Shown in pieces: positions 25,764 through 34,466 of a stretch of 46,784 nucleotides of DNA. The DNA is from Anaerolineales bacterium (GTDB lineage Bacteria > Chloroflexota > Anaerolineae > Anaerolineales > RBG-16-64-43), in contig JAFGKK010000107.1 in the NCBI GenBank assembly GCA_016928575.1, forward strand, positions 1 to 46,784, given 5' to 3'. The position numbers and the translations under genes are program-made. How positions within the stretch are numbered: the first letter of the stretch is position 1; every line of letters starts with the position of its first letter. The notes beneath the pieces were generated by a model. It ran no database searches and was not told the DNA's origin. It saw only the letters and a list, made by a program, of their open reading frames with translations.

Positions 25764-28091
25764 ATGCTTCGCATCGCCGCCAACACCGACGACCAGCGCA
25801 TCTCCACCCAGGACCTCCTGCGGCGGATCTACGCCGCGATGGCCGCAGGCGAAACGGATTTCGTCATCGACGCCGCCGGCCAGCACGACATCGGCGGCCC
25901 GCTGTGGGACCAGCTCGGGCGCGGTCTGCATTTCACGGTGACCAATCCCGGCCAGCGCGTCGGTTCGATGGGCATGCCGGGCACCGAAATCGTCGTTGAG
26001 GGACCAGCGCCGGCCGATGTCGGCTGGCTCAACGCCGGAGCGCGAATCGTCGTCCGCGGCGACGGGGGCGACACCGCCGGCCACTGCGCCGCCGACGGCG
26101 TGATCTACATCGGCGGGAGGGCCGGCGCGCGCTCCGGCTCGCTGATGAAGCACGATCCCGCGTACCCGCCGCCGCAGTTGTGGATTCTCAAGCACACCGG
26201 CTCCTTCCCGTTTGAATTCATGGGCGGCGGCATCGCCGTCGTCTGCGGGCACGATTGCGAGGGCGCGCCTTCGGTCCTCGGACAGCGCGCCTGCGTCGGG
26301 ATGGTGGGCGGAACGGTCTATGTGCGCGGACCGGTGGAAAATCTCTCCCCCGAGGTGAAGCTCAGCGACGGGCTCGACGATGCGGATTGGTCCTTCCTGG
26401 CCGAAGGCTTGCCGCGTTTCCTCGAAGCCGTCGACGCTCCGGAACTGCTCGGGGCGCTGACCGTCCGCACCGAGTGGCGCAAGATCACCCCCTGGGATTC
26501 CCAGGAACGCAAACGCGCGCAGGAGCGTCTGCCGCTCGCGGAATTCCGTTCCGCGCGCTGGGTGGAAGGCGGGATCTTCGGCGACGTGCTGCGGGACGAC
26601 GGGGAGGTGGCCCCGCTCGTTCCGCGTGGAAAATACCGCTCCGTTTTCCCGGTCTGGAACAACGCCGTTTTTGCGGCGCCGTGCGAGTACGCCTGCCCGA
26701 ACGGGATCCCGACCCAGGAGCGGATCCGGCTGCTGCGCGAAGGACGGGTGCGTGAGGCGCTCGAACTGGTCCTGCAGTACAGTCCCTTCCCGGGTTCGGT
26801 GTGCGGCGCCGCCTGCCCCAATCCGTGCATGGCCGCCTGCACCCGCGGATCGATCGATTTTCCGGTCCTTGCCGGCCCGCTCGGCGGATATTCGGCGGAC
26901 CTGCCCGCCCCCGAACCGGCCGCGGCGACCGGGAAAACCTTCGCGGTGATCGGCGCCGGAGCCGCCGGGCTTTCCGCCGCCTGGCAGTTGGCCTTGCGCG
27001 GGCACACCGTCTGCGTGTACGACAGCGGGCCGGACCTCGGCGGAAAAATGTTCTCCGTCATTCCGCAGGAGCGGCTCGACAAAGGGCTGGTGCGCGATGA
27101 AATCGAACGCTTGCTGGGTTTGGGGATCGAAGCCCGCACCGGCGTGCGGGTGGACCGGGCGCTCTTCGAGGACCTGCGCCGCCGCCACGACGGGGTGATC
27201 ATCGCCGCCGGGGCGACCAAACCTCGCCGGCTGTCCTTCCCCGGGAGCGAACGGGCGCTCACCGCGCTAGAATTCCTGCGCGCCGAGAACGCAGGTACGC
27301 TTCCGATCGCCCTCGAAGGGAAACAAGCCGTTGTAATCGGCGCCGGGGACGTGGGGATGGACGTTTGCGCCGCGGCCTGGAGGCATGGAGCGCGCAAGGT
27401 CACCGCGGTCGACGTGCGGGCGCCGGCCTCCTCCGGCCGCGAACGGGCCGCGGCCCTGGCCCTCGGGACGCGCATCCTCTGGCCGCTGCATGTCCGCGGG
27501 TACCGCGATGGAATCCTGGCCTTCGAGCAGGGACAGCCCGACCTCCCCGCCGACGCCGTCGTCGTCGCGGTCGGCGAAATCCCGGAATTGGACTGGCTGC
27601 CGGATGCCCTCGGACGTTCGAAGAACGATTACCTCGCCGCGGACGAGGAAGGCCGGACGGGGATTCCAGGAATCTACGCCGCCGGGGACGCGGTCAAGCC
27701 GGGCTTGTTGGCCGACGCGGTCGGCGGCGGTCGCACCGCCGCCCTGGCTGCGCACGCCGACGCCTCCGGCGAACCCTTCCGCCGCGTCCGCAAAGAAGCC
27801 GTCCCCCGCCAACGCCTGCACCTGGAATATTTCACCCCGCAGCGCGGCCGGGCTCCGTCCCAGCCCCTCGAGGAAGCCGCCAGGTGCATTTCCTGCGGCA
27901 CGTGCCGCGATTGCAGCATCTGCGTCTCGGTCTGCGGCCAGAACGCGATCCGCCGGACCGAGGAGCACGGGGAAATTTCGTTTGCGGTCGACGAGGATTT
28001 GTGCACCGGATGCGGCTTCTGCGCCGCGGCCTGCCCGAGCGGGATCTGGACGATGGTTCCGGCCCGCGGCCAGGAAGGCGAAACGCTGTAA
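25764..28091 (+). CDS. glutamate synthase GXGXG domain fused to NAD(P)H oxidoreductase
   Basis: This 775-residue fusion completes the three-gene glutamate synthase. Residues about 1-260 are a GXGXG beta-helix domain, normally the C-terminus of large GltB. Residues from about 305 are a GltD-like small subunit: Fe-S ligands CEYACPNGIPTQ and CGAACPNPCMAAC, FAD site FAVIGAGAAGLSAAWQLA, NAD(P)H site AVVIGAGDVGMDVCA, and the closing FAD motif GIPGIYAAGDAVKPG. The C-terminus adds two ferredoxin clusters (CISCGTCRDCSICVSVC and CTGCGFCAAACPSG). It feeds electrons from NAD(P)H to the FMN subunit. Fusion of a GXGXG domain to the oxidoreductase differs from the standard GltB/GltD split. Confidence 0.9.
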   Translation: MLRIAANTDDQRISTQDLLRRIYAAMAAGETDFVIDAAGQHDIGGPLWDQLGRGLHFTVTNPGQRVGSMGMPGTEIVVEGPAPADVGWLNAGARIVVRGDGGDTAGHCAADGVIYIGGRAGARSGSLMKHDPAYPPPQLWILKHTGSFPFEFMGGGIAVVCGHDCEGAPSVLGQRACVGMVGGTVYVRGPVENLSPEVKLSDGLDDADWSFLAEGLPRFLEAVDAPELLGALTVRTEWRKITPWDSQERKRAQERLPLAEFRSARWVEGGIFGDVLRDDGEVAPLVPRGKYRSVFPVWNNAVFAAPCEYACPNGIPTQERIRLLREGRVREALELVLQYSPFPGSVCGAACPNPCMAACTRGSIDFPVLAGPLGGYSADLPAPEPAAATGKTFAVIGAGAAGLSAAWQLALRGHTVCVYDSGPDLGGKMFSVIPQERLDKGLVRDEIERLLGLGIEARTGVRVDRALFEDLRRRHDGVIIAAGATKPRRLSFPGSERALTALEFLRAENAGTLPIALEGKQAVVIGAGDVGMDVCAAAWRHGARKVTAVDVRAPASSGRERAAALALGTRILWPLHVRGYRDGILAFEQGQPDLPADAVVVAVGEIPELDWLPDALGRSKNDYLAADEEGRTGIPGIYAAGDAVKPGLLADAVGGGRTAALAAHADASGEPFRRVRKEAVPRQRLHLEYFTPQRGRAPSQPLEEAARCISCGTCRDCSICVSVCGQNAIRRTEEHGEISFAVDEDLCTGCGFCAAACPSGIWTMVPARGQEGETL

Positions 28092-28155
28092 CCCGTTTGG
28101 GGGATGCCCGAATGGCCCATCGGCGGGACGACGTTTGCGGCGCGCCGCCGTACAC

Positions 28156-28183
28156 TTAACACGCACTATGGATTCGGTATACC
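28156..28183 (+). promoter_or_regulatory. candidate promoter of the stand-alone ANTAR gene
   Basis: TTAACA at 28156-28161 and TATACC at 28178-28183 are 16 bp apart. It would give a leader of about 225 nt. Confidence 0.4.
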
Positions 28184-28216
28184 GAGGAGACGCTACAGCG
28201 CTCCGGTATGCCAATT

Positions 28217-28255
28217 GGCCTGAGCATGACCCCGCCCTTGCTCAGGCCGGTTTTT
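28217..28255 (+). terminator. terminator in the leader of the ANTAR gene
   Basis: GGCCTGAGCA at 28217-28226 pairs perfectly with 28239-28248, followed by GGTTTTT. A second imperfect stem (ATACCG...CGGTAT, about 28179-28209) precedes it. The ANTAR coding region starts 160 nt later, so this could be an autoregulatory attenuator or simply the terminator of a short RNA. Confidence 0.65.
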
Positions 28256-28416
28256 CTCAGGGACTGGATGCGTGCAATTCCCGCCACCCCCGATCCTCTC
28301 CCGGATTGCTTGCGTGGGACCAGGCAAGCCTCTTTCCCCCCGCCCAGTAAAAATCCGGTCCCCCCTCCGCCGCAAGCAGGAAACGCATGGTTGTGCAGAT
28401 AAGAAAGGAGCCGCCC

Positions 28417-28785
28417 ATGAGTCATCCGACGATGGATAATTCCTTCGGTTCTCCCCCGTCCGCCAACCGCGGGCCGGCGTTCCGGCAGGATTCCGCGGCC
28501 GGGTTCTCCGACGCCCAGGCGGGGCGTCTCGAAAAGGATGCCTTCTTACGCCGTGTTCTCCGCGCCAAGGGGCGGGATTCCGCCCCGCTGAATATGGACG
28601 AACTGGCGGAACTGCGCTACAACCTGGAAGGGCGCAAAACGGTCGAGCGGGCCAGAGACCGGTTGATGGAGCTGGGAAAATCCGAGGGGGAAGCCTTCCA
28701 GGAAATCCAGACTTTAGCCCGGGCGCGGCGGATCCCGCTGCGGCTGGCGGCGGACGAGATCTTGCGCGCTTCCATCGAGCATTGA
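28417..28785 (+). CDS. stand-alone ANTAR-domain RNA-binding protein
   Basis: This 122-residue protein has a low-complexity N-terminus (1-45) and a C-terminal ANTAR domain (about 65-118: RKTVERARDRLMELGKSEGE, ending RLAADEILRASIE). There is no receiver or GAF domain, so it is not a classical response regulator. The domain is very close to that of the regulator at 7914-8495, which points to gene duplication and a shared RNA target. The ATG at 28417 follows AAAGGAG. It comes right after the glutamate synthase genes. It could be a constitutive antiterminator, a competitor of the regulated one, or be controlled by an unknown partner. Confidence 0.85.
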   Translation: MSHPTMDNSFGSPPSANRGPAFRQDSAAGFSDAQAGRLEKDAFLRRVLRAKGRDSAPLNMDELAELRYNLEGRKTVERARDRLMELGKSEGEAFQEIQTLARARRIPLRLAADEILRASIEH

Positions 28786-28850
28786 ATTCACGCGGACGCG
28801 CGAAGAAGATCCGTAAAGCACGAAGCAGAAGAGAAAAAATCCAATAATCG

Positions 28851-29091
28851 CTCGGTCGGCGATCGTCATGCCGGCGCCCGCCCTCGGCGTGTTTTCTGCC
28901 CAGGACGCCCCCCGCCGGCATCCATTTCCTCTTCGAAAAAAACCGGGGCCGGCTTCGAGCGCCCCCGCTTCCCCCGCTTCGCGAGGGCAAGCGCGAAGGC
29001 AAGCGCGAGGGCGGACGCCGGGGTGACGGTTTACCCCAACAACGGCGGTGATGTTGTGTCTAAGTTATTCGGCTGAAATAAACCGCCTGAG
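28851..29091 (+). repeat. MITE-like dispersed element A, copy 3 (241 bp)
   Basis: It starts CTCGG and ends CTGAG, with the same internal blocks as 5472-5797 (GGCGATCGTCATGCCGGCG, CCCTCGGCGTGTT, GAAATAAACCGCCTGAG). It sits upstream of a Ser/Thr kinase gene. No coding capacity. Confidence 0.75.
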
Positions 29092-29195
29092 CGGCGGCAA
29101 ATTTTCCGTCAGGTTCTCCCCCGCCCCGCCCGATTACTGCCCGCACTTGCGGAGCGGGGACCGGGGCGGGACCGCGTATCCCGCGCGGCAAGAAA

Positions 29196-29224
29196 TTGCC
29201 CGGCGGTGTGGGGCGGGATATAAT
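29196..29224 (+). promoter_or_regulatory. promoter predicting a leaderless kinase mRNA
   Basis: TTGCCC at 29196-29201 and TATAAT at 29219-29224 are 17 bp apart, and ATG begins six bases after the -10 box. No Shine-Dalgarno sequence fits between. Confidence 0.65.
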
Positions 29225-29230
29225 CGGTCC

Positions 29231-30499
29231 ATGCTTCCCCAAAGGATCGGGCGATACAGAATCCTAGATAAAATCGGCAGCGGCGGGATGGCCGTGGTCT
29301 ACCTCGGGCAGGACGAGACCTTCGGCCGGCAAGTGGCGGTCAAGGTCCTGCCCACCCACCTGGGGCAGGATCCGGACAACCGCGAGCGGTTCCGGCGCGA
29401 AGCCAAGGCGATCGCCACCCTCGAGCACGCCGCCGTCGTTCCGGTGTACGACTACGGCGAAGACGGGGACCAGCTTTTTTTGGTCATGCGCTTCATGCAG
29501 GGCGGATCCATCAAGGACCGCCTGAGCCGCGGCCGCCTGCCGGCGCCGGCGGCCTGCGCCGTGATGCGCCGGGTCGCCTCCGGCCTGGACAAAGCCCACT
29601 CCCTGGGGATGATCCACCGCGACATCAAGCCCGGGAACATCCTCTTCGATCTGGAAGACAATCCCTACATCACCGATTTCGGGCTGGTCAAGCTGGTGGA
29701 ATCCAGCGTCCAATTGACCCACAGCGAATTTTTCGGGACTCCGGCCTACACCAGTCCGGAACAATGCCAGGGGGAAAAAACCATCGACGGGCGGGCCGAC
29801 GTGTATTCGCTGGCCGCGGTCTTCTACCACATGGTCACCGGCTGTCCGCCGTACGAATCCGAAAACGCCATGGCCCTGCTGATGAAGCACGTCAGCGGCC
29901 CGATCCCCCTGCTCTCCTCCGCGGCGCCGGACCTGCCCGCGGCGATGCAGACGGTCATCGACCGCGGGATGGCCAAAGAACCGGCCGACCGCTACCCGAC
30001 GGCGGGCGAAATGGCGAAGGATGCGGAGCGGATCCTGGACGCGGCCCCGCCGGCCGAATCCCTGCCGCTGACCGAATCCGCGCGCCCGCTCTCTTTCGAC
30101 GCCCTGCGCGCCCCGCATGCCGCCCCTCCGGCCGGGGACGATTCGTCCACCCGGCGGGATTCGTTCGCGCCGGGGATCTACCAGGACCTCCAATCCGGCG
30201 GCCGGCTGGAAATGCCGCTCGACTCCGAAGCCACGAACGCGCTCGACCTGCGCGCCATCCCCACCGAGAGGCGCCGGTTGGAGTGGAAACCGCAGTCCGA
30301 TTCCAAACCGCCCCCCGCGGCCCCGAACGCCCCGGGCCAACCCCATTCGTCGGCGACGACCAAACCCTCCGCGGCTTCCTACGCCCAGCCGCTCAAGCCG
30401 CTCGAAAAGAAGGCTTCGGGGATTCCGATTCTGATCTTCATTGTGGTGATCTTGGCGATCAGCTTGGTGTATTTCGCGCTTCAGAAGGGGCTTTTCTAA
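29231..30499 (+). CDS. PknB-like membrane Ser/Thr protein kinase
   Basis: This 422-residue kinase has its catalytic domain at about 8-275: Gly loop IGSGGMAVVYLG, catalytic Lys in VAVKVLP, HRDIKPGNIL, DFGLVKL and GTPAYTSPEQ. A Pro/Ala/Ser-rich, probably disordered linker (about 280-395) follows, then a single C-terminal membrane helix (IPILIFIVVILAISLVYFAL) and a very short tail. There is no extracellular sensor. I start at 29231 because the kinase fold begins there and the promoter leaves no room further upstream. It is not a close copy of the kinase at 18054, since the linker is much longer. Confidence 0.9.
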   Translation: MLPQRIGRYRILDKIGSGGMAVVYLGQDETFGRQVAVKVLPTHLGQDPDNRERFRREAKAIATLEHAAVVPVYDYGEDGDQLFLVMRFMQGGSIKDRLSRGRLPAPAACAVMRRVASGLDKAHSLGMIHRDIKPGNILFDLEDNPYITDFGLVKLVESSVQLTHSEFFGTPAYTSPEQCQGEKTIDGRADVYSLAAVFYHMVTGCPPYESENAMALLMKHVSGPIPLLSSAAPDLPAAMQTVIDRGMAKEPADRYPTAGEMAKDAERILDAAPPAESLPLTESARPLSFDALRAPHAAPPAGDDSSTRRDSFAPGIYQDLQSGGRLEMPLDSEATNALDLRAIPTERRRLEWKPQSDSKPPPAAPNAPGQPHSSATTKPSAASYAQPLKPLEKKASGIPILIFIVVILAISLVYFALQKGLF

Positions 30500-30639
30500 A
30501 ACCCCTTGCCGCAAAGACTCCAAGAACGCCAAGCCGGGGAAGGGGATAGGAAATTGGGGCATAAGAAATTTTTCTGCTCAGCGCATTTCACATTGAGAAA
30601 AAAACCCGCCCTTTTCCCTCCTCGCCCCTATCCCCAGGT

Positions 30640-30673
30640 CCTCCCCTCGCTACGCTCGGGACAGCGAGGGGAG
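30640..30673. repeat. C-rich hairpin repeat, copy 7 (short)
   Basis: CCTCCCCTCGCT pairs with AGCGAGGGGAGG around ACGCTCGGGAC. It lies between the kinase and membrane protein genes. Confidence 0.65.
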
Positions 30674-30729
30674 GGTTTGGGTGATGGGAGTGGGGAAAGA
30701 GGAAGGACGGGAGGCTGAGGAGATACAAA

Positions 30730-32205
30730 ATGTTAACCTCCGCGCCCTCTTCGGCCCCGCGGGAAGAAAATCCGGACGACGGAAGGAGTTCGGCATTGAC
30801 GGCATCCGCTCGGATCAAATCGTTTTTTCCCCAACCCCGTTTGCTCATTAATTCCATCTTGCTCGCCGCCTTTTGCGGCGCCCTGATCCGCGCGTTCCTG
30901 TACTGGCTGCCGAGGGATGCTTTCGAGCGCAGCCTGAATTATTGGGCGTATACCGATTGGCTGATCGATTATTCCCAGGGATTCATCCGGCGCGGGCTGT
31001 CGGGCGAGATCTGGCGCCTCCTTCCTTCGGACGTCCCGCACGAGGAATTCATCGCCGTGTTCTCCTGGATCCTGTTCCTGGCCGTCGCCTGCGGCTACGT
31101 CCGGCTGCTGGCAAGGTCGTTGAAAGCCCTGCACCCGTTGACTCTGTTCGGACTGCTGTTCCTTCCCTCGCTGTTCTTTTTCTACCTCCACGACCACAAG
31201 GCCATCGGCCGGAAGGAAATGCTCGGATACGTCATCCTGCTCCTGCACCTGTTCGTCGTGGAAAAAACGCTGCCGCTCGGGGGAGGCTTTCCGCGCCGGG
31301 ACGGAAGCCTGCGGCGGTACCTCCTGGGATGGGCGCCGCTCGCCGTCCTCCTCCTCCCAGCGGCGGTCCTCGTGCACGAGGTGAATTTCCTTTTGTTCGT
31401 CCCGCTGCATGCGATGGTGACCCTGTCGGTTCTGCGGATGACGGCCGCGGGCGGTTTCCGGCGGACCGCGCTGTGGGCCGGATTACTGTACCTCCCGGCC
31501 GCGATCGCCTTCGGCGCCGTGCTCCTGAGCGGCACGCCGAGTTATTCGACGCTGCTTGGCATCTGCGAAAAATGGGCGGCCGCCGGCGCGATCCGGGAGG
31601 GCACCTGCATCCTGCCCCCCGACAAACTCAACGGATCGACCCTGCCCGGATCCTTCATTCCCATGGAGTGGTCGTTCGTCCGGGCCGCCGAAATCACGCG
31701 GTGGATCATCTCCCGGCATTGGATGGATTGGATTCTGATTCTTCCGACGTTGGCGGTTCTCTTGTGGTACCTCGCCCGCCAGACGGTGTATGCCATTCTC
31801 CGGTTCCGCGTTCCGCGGTCCTTCGCCCCGCGGTCGGCGGTCCGCCAGGCGGGCGAGTTCTTTCTGCGCTACTTCGCGGTTCCGCTCCTGCTGTCGATGC
31901 CCGTGTACGTCACGGCCTACGATTACGGGCGCTGGTTCACGGTCGCCTGCGTCAACTTCGCCCTGGTTGCGGTTTCGGTGAATTTGCCGGCCTGGGAGTA
32001 TGCCTTCCGCAGAACACCGCCTTCGGCGGAATCGGGTTCGGTCTCCGCGCCGGAGCACGCCGATTCCCGCCCGGTGTTCTACGGCGCCTCGATCGCCGCC
32101 GCCGTCTTGGCGTTTGTTCTTTGGCTGCCCCATTATTGTTCGTTTGAATGCGAGATCCTGCGAAGTCCGCTGCGGTTCTTCGAATTGACGTTTATTGCGC
32201 ATTAG
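30730..32205 (+). CDS. polytopic membrane protein, function unknown
   Basis: This 491-residue protein has about 10 hydrophobic helices. Between the first and second helices it carries the polar motif YTDWLIDYSQGFIRRGLSGEIW, and later DHKAIGRKEML and YDYGRWF. Conserved charged residues in loops near the membrane surface are typical of enzymes that handle lipid-linked sugars, but I do not recognise a named family with confidence. The ATG has GAGGAGA nine bases upstream. It is flanked by a hairpin repeat and the terminator at 32464-32494, so it is probably transcribed alone. Confidence 0.7.
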   Translation: MLTSAPSSAPREENPDDGRSSALTASARIKSFFPQPRLLINSILLAAFCGALIRAFLYWLPRDAFERSLNYWAYTDWLIDYSQGFIRRGLSGEIWRLLPSDVPHEEFIAVFSWILFLAVACGYVRLLARSLKALHPLTLFGLLFLPSLFFFYLHDHKAIGRKEMLGYVILLLHLFVVEKTLPLGGGFPRRDGSLRRYLLGWAPLAVLLLPAAVLVHEVNFLLFVPLHAMVTLSVLRMTAAGGFRRTALWAGLLYLPAAIAFGAVLLSGTPSYSTLLGICEKWAAAGAIREGTCILPPDKLNGSTLPGSFIPMEWSFVRAAEITRWIISRHWMDWILILPTLAVLLWYLARQTVYAILRFRVPRSFAPRSAVRQAGEFFLRYFAVPLLLSMPVYVTAYDYGRWFTVACVNFALVAVSVNLPAWEYAFRRTPPSAESGSVSAPEHADSRPVFYGASIAAAVLAFVLWLPHYCSFECEILRSPLRFFELTFIAH

Positions 32206-32231
32206 CCGGGTGCGGAAAAAGGCGGGGGCTG

Positions 32232-32346
32232 TCATTGCGAGCCCCGCCCCGGCTTCGCCGCGGAGGGGCCGGGGTAGCGAAGCGGCGAAGCGATCCCCTT
32301 TTTTTCTGAAGGAGGAGATGGCTTCGCTCCCTCCGGCCGTCCGCAA
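32232..32346. repeat. dispersed palindromic repeat C, copy 2
   Basis: GTCATTGCGAGCCCCGCCCCGGC, GGGGCCGGGGTAGCGAAGC and GGCTTCGCTCCCTCCGG blocks match 46531-46639. After both copies a CTGCAAAGGCC sequence follows, so the repeat may extend further. Confidence 0.75.
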
Positions 32347-32463
32347 AAACACTGGTAAAGGCTTTATCAGCACCCTGCAAAGGCCATGCCGAGACTTCCA
32401 AGGAAATGGGCGGCCCCGGCGGCCGCCTCCGCATGCCCGTCGCGTTCTTCGCGGCCCTGAAAA

Positions 32464-32494
32464 AAAACCGCCGGCGTCGCCGCCGGCGGTTTTT
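32464..32494. terminator. bidirectional terminator
   Basis: AAAACCGCCGGCG pairs perfectly with CGCCGGCGGTTTT around TCGC, with A/T-runs on both sides. It lies directly after the acetyl-CoA hydrolase stop codon and serves the convergent membrane protein gene as well. Confidence 0.85.
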
Positions 32495-34396
32495 CTAATT
32501 GACCTCCGCCGGCGGCGGAGGGGCGGGCTTGGCCGGTGAGAGGTCGAACTCGATGTTGTAGACGTCGCCGTCGAATTCGGTGTTCACCTTGTAGCCCGAA
32601 TTGTGGAAGATGGACAGCATCGGCCGGTTGGTCGGCAGGACCTTGGCAAAAAATTTCTTGATCCCCCGCTGCTTGGCAACCCGGCAAAGATACTGCAGCA
32701 GCACCGTGCCCATGCCCTTTTGCTGCCACTCGTCCTGAACGATGAAGGCGACCTCCGCGACCTGCGTCTTCGGATCCAGGAAGTATTGGGCGATGGCGAC
32801 GATCTCCTCGCCCGAGACGCCCGGGACGGTGCCGACGATCGCCAGGCTGTTGATGTAGTCGATGTTCGTCAGCTGCTGGACGTCCTTGTGCGGGAAGGTC
32901 ATGGTGTGGGTCATGTAGCGGGTGCGCAGGGAGGTCGGGCTGAGCGAGTAGAGCATCTCCGAAAGCGCCGATTCGTCGGTGGGTTTGACCGGCCGGAAGA
33001 AGAGTTCGGTCCCGTCGTTGAGAGTCTGGTAGATCTCCAACTCCTCGGGGTAGATGACCCGCTCGGTGTCCAGGATGATCTGGTCCTCGTAGACGTACTT
33101 CTGCGCCTTGGCGGCCTGGATCAATCCGACGCGGAATTTGGGGTGGGCGATATTGATCAGCGCCAAGACCCGCTCGCGGATGCTCTTGCCGTGCAGGTAG
33201 GCCACGCCGTATTCCGAGACGACGTAGTGCACGTCGCCGCGGGTCACCACCACGCCGGCGCCCTCCGCCAGGTGCGGGACGATCCGGCTGACGGTGCCGT
33301 TCCGGGCGGTGGAAGGCACGACGATGATCGGCTTGCCGCCGCGGCTGCGGGCCGCGCCGCGGATGAAATCCACCTGCCCGCCGATCCCGCTGTAGAACTT
33401 GTAGCCGAGCGAATCGGCGCACACCTGCCCGGTCAGGTCGACCTCCAGGCCGACGTTGATCGCCACCATCTTCTCGTGCTGGGCGATGATGTTGACGTCG
33501 TTGACGTACTCGGTCGGATAGAACTCGAAGAAGTGGTTGCTGTTGAGGTAGTCGTAGAGCCGCTTCGACCCCATGCAAAAGCTGGCCACCACCTTGCCGC
33601 GGTTGAGGGTCTTCTTGGCGCAGGTGATCACGCCGCAGTCGATCAGGTCGATGATCCAATCCCCGAACATCTCGGTGTGGATGCCGAGGTCCTTTTTGTC
33701 GCGCAGGCATTCGGCCACCACCTGCGGCACCCGGCCGATGCCGCATTCGATGGTGCTGCCGTCCTCGATCAGCCGGGCGACGTTCTGTCCGATGCGGCGC
33801 ATCACATCGTCCACCTCCGCCCGGGGGATTTCGGCCAGCTCCTCGTCGTACGGCACCAGGGCTTCGAAGTCGTTGACGTGGATGAAGCTGTCGCCGTAGG
33901 TGCGCGGCATGTTGGCGTTGACCTGGGCGATGACGTACTTGGCGTTCGCCACCGCCGATTTGACGACGTCCACCGATACGCCCAGGCTGCACAGCCCGCC
34001 GGAATCCGGCGGCGAGACGCTGATCAGGGCGACGTCGATCGGAATGCGGCCGGATTCGAATTCGTTGGGGATCTCCGACAGGAAGATCGGAGTGTAGTCC
34101 CCGCGCCCCTGTTCGATCGTCGCGCGGACGTTGTCGCTGATGAAGAAGGTGTTCAGGCTGAACCTGTCGCGGTAGCGCTCGTCGAGGTAGGGCGCCTCGC
34201 CCATGGTGAGGATCTGCAGGATGCGCACGTCGCGCACCTCGTCGCAGTAATCCACCAGCGCCCGCAATAGGTATTGCGGCTGGGCGCAGCCCGACCCGAT
34301 AAACACGCTGTCGCCGGATTGGACCAGGCGCATGGCCTTGGCGGCGCCGCGGATCTTGTCGGCGTATTTGGTTTTCCAGTCGAAAGTGTTCGGCAT
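32495..34396 (-). CDS. acetyl-CoA hydrolase/CoA-transferase fused to GNAT acetyltransferase
   Basis: In this 633-residue fusion, residues about 1-430 are a class I CoA-transferase/acetyl-CoA hydrolase fold (SVFIGSGCAQPQYLLRAL, ECGIGRVPQVVAECL, GIGGQVDFIRGAARS, EYGVAYLHGKSIRERV). Residues about 465-620 are a GNAT domain (FFRPVKPTDE, AEVAFIVQDEWQQKGMGT with the acetyl-CoA loop QKGMGT, NRPMLSIFHNSGYKV). It probably converts acetyl-CoA to acetate or swaps CoA between acids; the GNAT domain could acetylate a protein. Such fusions occur in several anaerobe genomes. Downstream of, and probably co-transcribed with, the ADP-forming acyl-CoA synthetase gene; both act at the acetate/acetyl-CoA node. Confidence 0.85.
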   Translation of the reverse strand: MPNTFDWKTKYADKIRGAAKAMRLVQSGDSVFIGSGCAQPQYLLRALVDYCDEVRDVRILQILTMGEAPYLDERYRDRFSLNTFFISDNVRATIEQGRGDYTPIFLSEIPNEFESGRIPIDVALISVSPPDSGGLCSLGVSVDVVKSAVANAKYVIAQVNANMPRTYGDSFIHVNDFEALVPYDEELAEIPRAEVDDVMRRIGQNVARLIEDGSTIECGIGRVPQVVAECLRDKKDLGIHTEMFGDWIIDLIDCGVITCAKKTLNRGKVVASFCMGSKRLYDYLNSNHFFEFYPTEYVNDVNIIAQHEKMVAINVGLEVDLTGQVCADSLGYKFYSGIGGQVDFIRGAARSRGGKPIIVVPSTARNGTVSRIVPHLAEGAGVVVTRGDVHYVVSEYGVAYLHGKSIRERVLALINIAHPKFRVGLIQAAKAQKYVYEDQIILDTERVIYPEELEIYQTLNDGTELFFRPVKPTDESALSEMLYSLSPTSLRTRYMTHTMTFPHKDVQQLTNIDYINSLAIVGTVPGVSGEEIVAIAQYFLDPKTQVAEVAFIVQDEWQQKGMGTVLLQYLCRVAKQRGIKKFFAKVLPTNRPMLSIFHNSGYKVNTEFDGDVYNIEFDLSPAKPAPPPPAEVN

Positions 34397-34408
34397 GCCG
34401 GCTCCCGT

Positions 34409-34465
34409 CCCCCTCCCCTGCCCTCCCCCGTTTGCGAAGCAAACGGGGGAGGGCAGGGGAGGGGG
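34409..34465. repeat. C-rich long hairpin repeat, copy 8
   Basis: CCCCCTCCCCTGCCCTCCCC pairs with its complement around CGTTTGCGAAGCAAACG, filling the 70-bp gap between two acyl-CoA genes. Its stem matches the TTCGCGAAC/CGGGGGAGG parts of the tandem array at 1-256. Confidence 0.85.
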
Positions 34466-34466
34466 T

